Source: Dysgonamonadaceae bacterium
GTDB lineage: Bacteria > Bacteroidota > Bacteroidia > Bacteroidales > Azobacteroidaceae
Reading direction: 5' to 3'
NCBI GenBank assembly: GCA_031258895.1
Contig: JAIRMF010000108.1
Coordinates: 1-7,329, forward strand
Length of the DNA: 7,329 bases
The position numbers and the translations under genes were made by a program. Below, piece by piece: positions 1-5,462 of this stretch. Positions within the stretch are counted from its first letter, which is position 1, and every line of letters starts with the position of its first letter. The notes beneath the pieces were generated by a model. That model had not been told where the DNA came from. It saw only the letters and a list, made by a program, of their open reading frames with translations, and did not search any database.

Positions 1-1502
1 CAGTTGAACGATGCACTGAAAATCTTGCCGTAATACTTGACGCCGGTTTCAAAGGATGACGATCTTTCGGGCCGAACATCGGAATTACCCTCATGTGTCG
101 CACCTTTGTAGTATAAGTCAGTAAAGGTCGGAACCCGAAGCGCACTGTTCCATGAGGCAAAAAGCTTGACCCTGCCCGTTGGCCAAAAAGAAGCTCCAAT
201 AGAGGGAAACAGCCCGGTGTCATCTCTGAAAGCCGTATTATAATTGAACAGTAGGCCGGCAACAAGAGTAAACTGACGGTGAAGGTAAGTATGCTCAAAA
301 AAATAACCGATATTGGTGCGATTGTCAGTCAGATTATAATTCCCGTTGGAAACGGAATCCTTACCCAAATTACTGCTGGTGATACCTTCATTGCGAATCT
401 CCCCACCGAAAACAGTAGTGCCCGCCGCCCATTTGTACCGGGTACCCAAATTGATACCGAAAACGTCGGTAAAATGGTAGTTAGGAGCGGTATACCAGGA
501 TGGAATATCAGATGTGCCGGGCCGATAGAGATGAAATATGTCGTAATGACGGTTCCAGTAGAGTTTGGGAGTGAATTTGAGTTTTGTACCGGCCTCGCCG
601 CAAATTGCTCCGTAGAGAGACCGCGTATCGTCAAACTGATTGGGATAAGTAGCCGAATAAAACGTGTTAGCACCGTATTCTTTGTCGTTTATCCCGAATT
701 GAAAGTCGAGTTTTGTTTTGTCTACCCGGTAATGGCTTTGCCAAAGCGTGTTAAAGAGACGATAATCACTGTTTGGTATGTAACCGTCGGAAGAGGCGTA
801 ACCGGCTGAAATGCTATGTGAAACGGGAGAAGTTACCAGAGAACCCCGCACGTTTGCTCCGAAAAGGGAGTGCATACCGTTCTCTATGCCGAGTGTAACA
901 CCTGTCTTAGTATCTTTTTTTGTGATGATATTAATACCCCCTGAAAATGCTCCTGCACCGTATGGTAGCGAGGTTGGGCCTTGAATGATTTCTATCCGTT
1001 CGATATCAGAAAGATTGACGGGGAGATCCAGGTTGTAATGTCCGGTTTGAGGATTGGTAAGATTTACTCCATTGAGAAGAATAGCCGTCTGTTCGAAGGT
1101 ACCGCCGCGCACAGAGACGCCGGCAAGAGTTCCGTTTGTTCCCCGTTGTCTGACGTCAAGGCCGGCAAGGTTTTTTAGCAGGTCTTGAACGGATGCGGAC
1201 GGTTGTCGTTCAATCTCGTTTTGTGTTATGACTGAAATTATTTTCGCCGTCTGATCAAATGTGATTTCTGAGAGCGATGATGTTACCAACACCTCGTCAA
1301 GTTTTTGCTCGGGGACGGTCAATTCTTCTTTGGTTGAAATCCGGTTTTGGGCGGCTGTTTGCGTTGTTGCCGCGAAGGTTAGCACATATCCGGATACAAC
1401 GCCAATATTTATTACCCTGTTCAGACTGTTGAAAACCGCAAAGCTTTTACGGGAGAATTGTCTGAAACGGTATGCCGGACGTGATTGAATGTTTTTTTTC
1501 AT
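1..1502 (-). CDS. TonB-dependent outer-membrane receptor, N-terminal 500 residues (C-terminus beyond left edge)
   Basis: This reading frame is open for 500 codons and runs off the left edge. It encodes an outer-membrane active transporter powered by TonB-ExbBD. Seen in order: a long basic N-region (residues 1-28), a hydrophobic signal segment (about 29-45), a TonB box LDEVLVT (68-74), a plug domain (about 80-195) with VRGG, ILLNGV, IERIEIIQGP and NIIT motifs, then barrel strands. LRVPTFTDLYY in the barrel resembles the BtuB/FepA-like group. The start is the first ATG after an in-frame TAA 18 bases upstream; there is no clear ribosome binding site. It lies 27 bp after the 97-residue gene, with no promoter or room for a riboswitch between, so it is probably read from the aroA promoter. 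The substrate is unknown; a vitamin B12 or siderophore role would be a guess. The family is sure, and the full length (usually 600-800 residues) is not visible. Confidence 0.93.
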   Translation of the reverse strand, partial: MKKNIQSRPAYRFRQFSRKSFAVFNSLNRVINIGVVSGYVLTFAATTQTAAQNRISTKEELTVPEQKLDEVLVTSSLSEITFDQTAKIISVITQNEIERQPSASVQDLLKNLAGLDVRQRGTNGTLAGVSVRGGTFEQTAILLNGVNLTNPQTGHYNLDLPVNLSDIERIEIIQGPTSLPYGAGAFSGGINIITKKDTKTGVTLGIENGMHSLFGANVRGSLVTSPVSHSISAGYASSDGYIPNSDYRLFNTLWQSHYRVDKTKLDFQFGINDKEYGANTFYSATYPNQFDDTRSLYGAICGEAGTKLKFTPKLYWNRHYDIFHLYRPGTSDIPSWYTAPNYHFTDVFGINLGTRYKWAAGTTVFGGEIRNEGITSSNLGKDSVSNGNYNLTDNRTNIGYFFEHTYLHRQFTLVAGLLFNYNTAFRDDTGLFPSIGASFWPTGRVKLFASWNSALRVPTFTDLYYKGATHEGNSDVRPERSSSFETGVKYYGKIFSASFN

Positions 1503-1529
1503 CTTTGAAACAAGTATTTATTTTCGTAA

Positions 1530-1823
1530 TTAAATTCTGTTTTCAAGTATTTTCGGCAGAGCTATTCCTCGATGTTTGAGACTGTGCAACCAGCCTTTGA
1601 CGTCGGCGTCCCGCATTGTATTGAGAACTTCGCGAAACATATCGATCTCTTCTTCGGCGTATGAATCCGGGCGCTGTCCGGCGAAGACGTCGAGTTCTTC
1701 GTCATCGTAGTATTCGACGTCCGATTTACCGTTTTTATCCGCAAATTTTTCATGTAACCCATGTTCACAGGTTTCATGCAATCCACAGCACTCTATTTTA
1801 CCTTTTTTCCAGTTTATTTTCAC
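1530..1823 (-). CDS. Small acidic Cys/His-rich protein of unknown function (97 aa)
   Basis: I do not recognise a function. The start is GTG: an in-frame TGA lies two codons upstream and no ATG occurs before residue 62. The N-terminus is basic (KINWKKGK), followed by a tight cluster of possible metal ligands, C12, C13, H16, C19, H21 and H24. Next comes a very acidic stretch with EYYDDEELD (37-45) and YAEEEIDMFREVL (55-67), then a probable helical end with WLHSLKHRGIALP (78-90). There is no signal peptide or membrane segment, so it is likely cytosolic. It sits 12 bp after aroA and 27 bp before the TonB receptor on the same strand, hence probably co-transcribed. From memory, and unverified, similar small proteins follow aroA in other Bacteroidales, sometimes labelled phospholipase; nothing in this sequence supports such an activity. 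Conserved-looking composition and tight operon spacing support a real gene. Confidence 0.8.
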   Translation of the reverse strand: MKINWKKGKIECCGLHETCEHGLHEKFADKNGKSDVEYYDDEELDVFAGQRPDSYAEEEIDMFREVLNTMRDADVKGWLHSLKHRGIALPKILENRI

Positions 1824-1835
1824 AGTTCAAAACAT

Positions 1836-3074
1836 TTAGACGTTCTTTTTTATTTCAAATCCGGCCTCCGAAAGGCTTTCCCAAAATCCCGGATAAGATT
1901 TTGAAACCACTTCCGGGTCGGCGATACCGATACTGCCGAGTTTAAGGCATGCCGGAGCGAAAGCCATTGCCATCCGGTGGTCTTCGTATGTTGATATGAC
2001 AGGTTTTTGATACGGTTCGCACTTTTCTCCCTTCCATTGGAGACCGTCATCACTTATTTCGACAACATATCCCAACTTTTTGAGTTCCTCGCCGAGAGCT
2101 ACAATCCTGTCCGTTTCTTTTATCCTCAGGCTTTGCAAACCGTTGAAACAAAATTTGATTTCAGACATACAGGCAGTCACGGCTAATGTTTGGGCCAAGT
2201 CGGGTGTATCGGTGAAGTCGTGATGAAAATACTCCGGCGCTCTGTACTGCGCAACATTTTGCAATTCTATTCCGGTAGCCGTAAATTCTGTTTCGATTCC
2301 AAGCCGGTTAAACAGTTCGGCTACGCGGGCGTCTCCTTGTAAGCTGTTTTTTGTCAGGCCGTCGAGCGGTATTTTCACGCCATTTTGACGGGCAAGAGCA
2401 GCTATTTCGTAGAAGTATGAAGCAGCCGACCAGTCGCTTTCCACTCGAAACGTAACAGGCGCATACTCACATTTCGGGATAAATAACACATTACCCTGTT
2501 GCTGTATTTCGACCCCGAATTTACGCATCAGTTCGGCTGTCATGTCGATGTACGGGCGGGATACGATTCTGCCGTCGATTTTTATTTCCAACCCATTGAG
2601 CATTTTTGGAGCGATCATCATCAGGGCGGATATATATTGTGAGCTTATGTTTCCGGCAACGGTTATTTTACCGCCTTTGAGACGGTGGCCGGTAATTTTT
2701 AGCGGGGGGAATCCTTCTTTTCCGGCATATTCTATTTCGGCGCCGAGATAGCGTAAAGCTTCGACGAGGATTTTTATCGGTCGCATTTTCATTCTCTCCG
2801 AACCTGTGATGGTATGTGTTCCCTCTTTTTGGGCGAGATATGCGGTAAGGAAACGCATTGCGGTACCGGCTGCGCCTATGTTTATTGCTTCGTTTTCTAA
2901 GGAGAATGCGTTCATCATGACGTTTGTGTCATCGCTGTCTGAGAGGTTGTCGACGGTATGTTTGCCGCCGCTCAGGACATTCAGGACGAGCGCTCTGTTG
3001 CTGATACTTTTGGAAGCCGGCAGTTTGACCGGACGTCCGGATATTTGTTTGGGAGGAGTTATTGTGTAGACCAT
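1836..3074 (-). CDS. aroA: 3-phosphoshikimate 1-carboxyvinyltransferase (EPSP synthase)
   Basis: This is the cytosolic sixth step of the shikimate pathway: it joins phosphoenolpyruvate to shikimate 3-phosphate, giving EPSP and phosphate, on the way to chorismate and aromatic amino acids. Length 412 residues is normal for the family (about 410-430). Motifs seen: LPASKSISNRAL (18-29; K22, S23, R27 bind substrate), GAAGTAMRF (67-75), RPI (98-100), SSQY (144-147), SDWSAASYF (213-221), TDTPDLAQ with catalytic Asp at D292, RIKETDR (317-323; K319, E320, R323), YEDHRMAM (363-370) and SKSYP (391-395; K392). Both lobes are complete. In the PEP loop, residues matching E. coli N94 and P101 are Ala68 and Phe75. 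The first Met gives the usual short lead before the KSxSNR motif. The gene heads a probable operon with the 97-residue gene and the TonB receptor, and is divergent from pepD. Confidence 0.97.
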   Translation of the reverse strand: MVYTITPPKQISGRPVKLPASKSISNRALVLNVLSGGKHTVDNLSDSDDTNVMMNAFSLENEAINIGAAGTAMRFLTAYLAQKEGTHTITGSERMKMRPIKILVEALRYLGAEIEYAGKEGFPPLKITGHRLKGGKITVAGNISSQYISALMMIAPKMLNGLEIKIDGRIVSRPYIDMTAELMRKFGVEIQQQGNVLFIPKCEYAPVTFRVESDWSAASYFYEIAALARQNGVKIPLDGLTKNSLQGDARVAELFNRLGIETEFTATGIELQNVAQYRAPEYFHHDFTDTPDLAQTLAVTACMSEIKFCFNGLQSLRIKETDRIVALGEELKKLGYVVEISDDGLQWKGEKCEPYQKPVISTYEDHRMAMAFAPACLKLGSIGIADPEVVSKSYPGFWESLSEAGFEIKKNV

Positions 3075-3087
3075 AAATTACAGGTTG

Positions 3088-3119
3088 CAAAGGTACGGAA
3101 AAAAATAACAGGTGTGCAA
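3088..3119 (-). promoter_or_regulatory. aroA promoter, Bacteroidetes type
   Basis: On the minus strand a TTG (3119-3117) is followed after 21 bases by TAccTTTG (3095-3088), matching the Bacteroidetes -33/-7 consensus. Only 13 bases separate the -7 box from the aroA ATG, so the leader should be about 6-10 nucleotides, too short for a normal ribosome binding site. It lies back to back with the pepD promoter. Confidence 0.7.
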
Positions 3120-3131
3120 GCAGTATTTTGT

Positions 3132-3166
3132 TTTGTCCCGGTATTATCTGTTTTTTATTATCTTTG
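3132..3166 (+). promoter_or_regulatory. pepD promoter, Bacteroidetes type
   Basis: TAtcTTTG (3159-3166) is a good -7 box. The nearest -33 candidate is TTTG at 3132-3135, 23 bases upstream, slightly longer than the usual 19-21, so the -33 element is the weaker part of this call. The leader to the pepD ATG would be about 40-45 nucleotides. Confidence 0.6.
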
Positions 3167-3201
3167 CATCCTGAAACGAAACAATCAATTAATTAATAAA
3201 A

Positions 3202-3210
3202 AGGGAGGAG
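3202..3210 (+). promoter_or_regulatory. Shine-Dalgarno sequence of pepD
   Basis: AGGGAGGAG ends four bases before the pepD ATG and would pair well with the 16S rRNA anti-SD. It is the only strong Shine-Dalgarno sequence in the window; the other genes start behind A/T-rich sequence, as is common in Bacteroidetes. It confirms the start at 3215. Confidence 0.75.
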
Positions 3211-3214
3211 TATT

Positions 3215-4672
3215 ATGAAAGTAAGAGATTTGGAGCCTGCGCTTGTATGGCGTTTTTTCGACAGCATCACGGAAATTCCCCGTCGTTCGAAGATGGAAGA
3301 CAAGATGGTCGCGTTTATGGAGAATTTTGCTGCCGAGCATGGTCTTCGTATCAGGAAGGACGGGGCGAACAATATTTTAATCACCAAACCTGCCGCTACG
3401 GGGCTGGAGCGTGTCAAGCCCGTAATATTGCAGTCTCATCTTGATATGGTATGTGATGATGAGGAAGGTTTGAATTTCAATTTCGATACCGATCCGATAA
3501 AGACTTATGTGAAGGCGGGTTTTGTAAAAGCGCGCGGCACTACTTTGGGAGCGGACAACGGTCTTGGAATTGCGGCCTCTCTTGCAGTGCTGGCCTCTTC
3601 CGACATTGTGCACGGTCCTTTGGGATGTCTTTTTACGACCGATGAGGAAAGCGGTATGACGGGCGCTCACGATTTGGATGAGAGTTTCCTTTCGGGGTAC
3701 GACATTCTTATTAATCTTGACAATGAGAAGTGGGGCGACTTTTGTATCGGTTGCGCCGGAGGGAAGACTGTTCGAGGTCTTTTCGATTACGACGAGGAAC
3801 CGGCGGCTAAGGGTTATCATTGGTTTGAGGTGAAGGTAGACGGCTTGAAGGGCGGTCATTCCGGATGCGACATTCACTTGGGCAGAGGGAATGCGAATAA
3901 GATTCTTGTCAGGTATTTGCGGGCTTTGCGGAAGGAGTGTTCCGTTTTGTTGTCGAATATAGATGGAGGCAAGAATCACAACGGCATTTCACGTCATGCG
4001 GTTGCTGTTGTCGGCGTTCCCGTTTCGTACAGGGAGAGGGCTACCGTTTTATTGAACTTATTGCAGTCCGACTTATTGAAAGAGCTTTCCAAGCCGGATC
4101 CCGGCGTTGAATTGACCATCAGTACCGTTAATGCTCCTAAAACGGCGATAGACGGCGATACCGCACGCAGGTTGCTGGACACGCTTTATGCGATTCCTCA
4201 CGGCGTTATCGGCATGAGCCACGATATTAAGGGTTTGGTTGAGACTTCTACCAATCTTGCTTCGATAAAGATGGAGGGAGGCGTTATTACCGTGGTTACC
4301 AGCCAGCGCAGTTCCACGTCGAGTCTTTTGACGGACGTTTGCGATATGGTTATTTCCACGTTTGAGTTGGGCGGAGCGAAGGTGGTGGAGGAAGATCCTT
4401 ATCCTTCCTGGCGTCCTGATACCGATTCGGAGATACTTAAATTATGTCGGTCTGTGTTTGAGAGGCAGTTTGGTTTTACTCCTGTCGTATCGGCTGTTCA
4501 TGCGGGTTTGGAGTGCGGTTTATTTTTGCGGAAGCATCCCCGGCTTGACTCGATTTCTTTTGGTCCGACGATAATTGATGCACATTCTCCGTCGGAGCGT
4601 GTTGAGATTGCGTCTGTCGGGAAATGGTGGTTATTTTTGAAGGATTTACTTAGGGCTATTCCCGCGAGGTGA
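3215..4672 (+). CDS. pepD: Aminoacyl-histidine dipeptidase (M20 family, peptidase D)
   Basis: This is a cytosolic zinc dipeptidase of family M20 (M20C, the carnosinase-like PepD group) that cleaves Xaa-His and other dipeptides, recycling amino acids. Length 485 residues matches PepD (E. coli about 485). Metal-site residues visible in order: H75 and D77 in QSHLDMV, bridging D114 in GADNG, catalytic base E144 and ligand E145 in TDEESG, D169 in NLDNE, and H457 in DAHSP. The lid or dimerisation domain starts near GGHSG (213-217) and continues as CDIHLGRGNANK, very like E. coli PepD. There is no signal peptide. The start is fixed by a strong Shine-Dalgarno sequence. The gene is monocistronic: its own promoter lies upstream and a hairpin terminator begins 10 bp after the stop. 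Exact substrate range cannot be read from sequence. Confidence 0.96.
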   Translation: MKVRDLEPALVWRFFDSITEIPRRSKMEDKMVAFMENFAAEHGLRIRKDGANNILITKPAATGLERVKPVILQSHLDMVCDDEEGLNFNFDTDPIKTYVKAGFVKARGTTLGADNGLGIAASLAVLASSDIVHGPLGCLFTTDEESGMTGAHDLDESFLSGYDILINLDNEKWGDFCIGCAGGKTVRGLFDYDEEPAAKGYHWFEVKVDGLKGGHSGCDIHLGRGNANKILVRYLRALRKECSVLLSNIDGGKNHNGISRHAVAVVGVPVSYRERATVLLNLLQSDLLKELSKPDPGVELTISTVNAPKTAIDGDTARRLLDTLYAIPHGVIGMSHDIKGLVETSTNLASIKMEGGVITVVTSQRSSTSSLLTDVCDMVISTFELGGAKVVEEDPYPSWRPDTDSEILKLCRSVFERQFGFTPVVSAVHAGLECGLFLRKHPRLDSISFGPTIIDAHSPSERVEIASVGKWWLFLKDLLRAIPAR

Positions 4673-4681
4673 TATTACGGG

Positions 4682-4725
4682 TGACCTTACCTTCGGAAAT
4701 AGGGGGTAAGGTCATTGTTTTTTTT
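4682..4725 (+). terminator. Rho-independent terminator of pepD
   Basis: TGACCTTACC (4682-4691) pairs perfectly over 10 bp with GGTAAGGTCA (4705-4714). The loop is 13 bases and may close further by G-T and G-C pairs. Eight T's follow at 4718-4725. It starts 10 bp after the pepD stop codon, so it ends the pepD transcript. Confidence 0.9.
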
Positions 4726-4744
4726 AAAACATCGTTTACCTTTG
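4715..4744 (+). promoter_or_regulatory. Promoter in front of the 21-bp repeat ORF
   Basis: TTG (4715-4717) is separated by exactly 19 bases from TAccTTTG (4737-4744), a near-ideal Bacteroidetes promoter. It begins directly after the pepD terminator stem, so the terminator's T-run forms part of its spacer. An ATG follows 8 bases after the -7 box, implying a leader of only a few nucleotides. It suggests the repeat region is transcribed from left to right. Confidence 0.65.
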
Positions 4745-4752
4745 TACCCGTT

Positions 4753-5334
4753 ATGACGAGAGCAACTGCACATACAGACATAATTTTATCGCTACATATT
4801 ATAAAATATTTGGCGGCGTCGGATAATTTATTGACACACACACAACCTGCTGAAGCCGCGCACGCATGCGAGAACGGCGAAAGCCGTAATTATGTACGCG
4901 ACGTTCATAATATCGTCGTGCAGTCGCGAAATATCGTCGTGCAGTCGCGAAATATCATCGTGCATTCGCAAAATATCATCGTGCACTCGCAAAATATCAT
5001 CGTGCGTTTGACAAATATCATCGTGCGTTCATCAAATATCGCCGTGCGTTCGCAAAATATCAGCGTGCACTCGCAAAATATCAGCGTGCGTTCGCAAAAT
5101 ATCATCGTGCGTTCATCAAATATCGCCGTGCGTTTACAAAATATCATCGTGCGTTTGACAAATATCAGCGTGCGTTCATCAAATATCGCCGTGCGTTTAC
5201 AAAATATCATCATGCAGTTATCAAATATTGACATGCAGTCGCAAAATATAAACGTGCAGTCGGCAAATATAAAAAACGCAACGCTCATACAAGGAAAAGA
5301 AACCCTAAAGTCCACAAAAACCTTGACGTCCTAA
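4753..5334 (+). CDS. Putative heptapeptide-repeat protein of unknown function (193 aa)
   Basis: I do not recognise this ORF. The frame extends left to a GTG at 4669, but that would place the pepD terminator and the promoter inside the gene. The ATG at 4753, 8 bases after a promoter -7 box, is the better start, giving a leaderless or nearly leaderless message. Residues 1-52 are non-repetitive, with a weakly hydrophobic part (IILSLHIIKYLAA). About residues 53-171 are 17 seven-residue units N-I-[IVAS]-V-[RHQ]-[SL]-[QSTR], followed by a Lys/Thr-rich tail. I and V alternate, which favours beta-strand over a coiled coil. There is no reliable signal peptide. A 21-bp tandem array keeps a frame open automatically, so openness alone is weak evidence. 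The promoter, the start position, and variant units that put stops in other plus frames but not in this one are modest support. It may instead be a non-coding array. Confidence 0.4.
   Translation: MTRATAHTDIILSLHIIKYLAASDNLLTHTQPAEAAHACENGESRNYVRDVHNIVVQSRNIVVQSRNIIVHSQNIIVHSQNIIVRLTNIIVRSSNIAVRSQNISVHSQNISVRSQNIIVRSSNIAVRLQNIIVRLTNISVRSSNIAVRLQNIIMQLSNIDMQSQNINVQSANIKNATLIQGKETLKSTKTLTS
4889..4911. repeat. Imperfect 23-bp palindrome at the left edge of the array
   Basis: ATTATGTACG (4889-4898) faces CGTTCATAAT (4902-4911) around a 3-base centre CGA. Nine of ten arm positions are complementary. It overlaps the degenerate unit and the first 3 bases of unit 1. It could bind a dimeric protein or be chance; the arm order is not that of a Xer dif site. 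Confidence 0.45.
4909..5265. repeat. Tandem array of 17 direct 21-bp units
   Basis: Seventeen units run head to tail without spacers and without any insertion or deletion (17 x 21 = 357 bp). Each begins AATATC, then two variable bases, then CGTGC, then an 8-base tail that varies among a few kinds: AGTCGCGA, ACTCGCAA, GTTCGCAA, GTTTGACA, GTTCATCA and GTTTACAA. Units 1 and 2 are identical. Units 10-14 reuse tail types in an order like units 5-7, hinting at a 63-bp higher-order repeat. Units 15-17 decay (AATATT and AATATA cores, ATGC for GTGC), and a degenerate unit precedes the array at 4888-4908. The 21-bp period equals two turns of B-DNA, so every core faces the same side of the helix. The function is unknown. 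Confidence 0.97.
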
Positions 5335-5384
5335 AAAAATCAAACACAAAACTCTCAAGGGCGTTCTATGTGAAAACAGCAAAA

Positions 5385-5416
5385 TTTGGTGCGTGTGTAA
5401 AAAAATATTACCTTTG
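5385..5416 (+). promoter_or_regulatory. nadD-lysS promoter, Bacteroidetes type
   Basis: TTTG (5385-5388) lies 20 bases before TAccTTTG (5409-5416). The leader to the nadD ATG is about 40 nucleotides, A-rich and without a Shine-Dalgarno sequence. The rest of the 128-bp gap from 5335 to 5462 shows no terminator for the repeat ORF and no other gene. Confidence 0.7.
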
Positions 5417-5462
5417 CAAACGAAAATCAAAAACACAAACCTCCAAAAATTATTAATCAATC

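Larger units (their letters stand above)
4735..5265. other. Switch in strand composition (probable replication-terminus side)
   Basis: Hand counts of the plus strand: 2641-2700 has G16 C12 T22 A10 (aroA, minus gene), 4441-4500 has G17 C10 T25 A8 (pepD, plus gene), 5641-5700 has G9 C10 T11 A30 and 6301-6360 has G10 C21 T11 A18 (nadD and lysS, plus genes). The G/T excess on the left does not depend on gene direction, so it looks like replication-strand bias. G-rich to C-rich along the plus strand marks converging forks, i.e. a terminus. The array itself is nearly balanced. An inversion boundary would give the same picture. Confidence 0.55.

Noticed and set aside
279..809. Plus-strand 176-residue ORF
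   Set aside because: It lies antisense within the TonB receptor frame, which is open from 1502 to the edge and has clear family motifs.
1503..1529. Cobalamin riboswitch in front of the TonB receptor
   Set aside because: Only 27 bp separate it from the upstream gene, so there is no room; this also removes one argument for calling the receptor BtuB.
3377..3979. Minus-strand 200-residue ORF
   Set aside because: It is the antisense shadow of pepD, which has all M20 metal ligands in order.
4669..4752. GTG at 4669 as start of the repeat ORF, overlapping the pepD stop
   Set aside because: It would put the pepD terminator and a good promoter inside the coding region; the ATG at 4753 fits the promoter better.
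4873..4927. Xer dif site at the palindrome
   Set aside because: dif has CATAA-N6-TTATG order with 11-base arms; here TTATG comes before CATAA with a different spacing, and neither flank supplies the missing arm.
4909..5265. CRISPR array
   Set aside because: Units are contiguous with no unique spacers, the period is 21 bp, and no cas genes are present.
4909..5265. Iterons of a replication origin
   Set aside because: Direct 21-bp repeats resemble iterons, but no rep or dnaA gene, DnaA boxes or AT-rich unwinding element accompany them, and the skew direction is that of a terminus.
4905..5315. Minus-strand 136-residue ORF with an xERTMIF-type repeat, rich in Cys and Phe
   Set aside because: It is the antisense reading of the array; a 21-bp period keeps it open. 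No Bacteroidetes promoter was seen ahead of it on the minus strand, and the plus frame has one.
5388..5416. dif-like GGTGCG sequence before nadD
   Set aside because: Only the first six bases match the XerC arm, and the stretch is fully explained by the nadD promoter.
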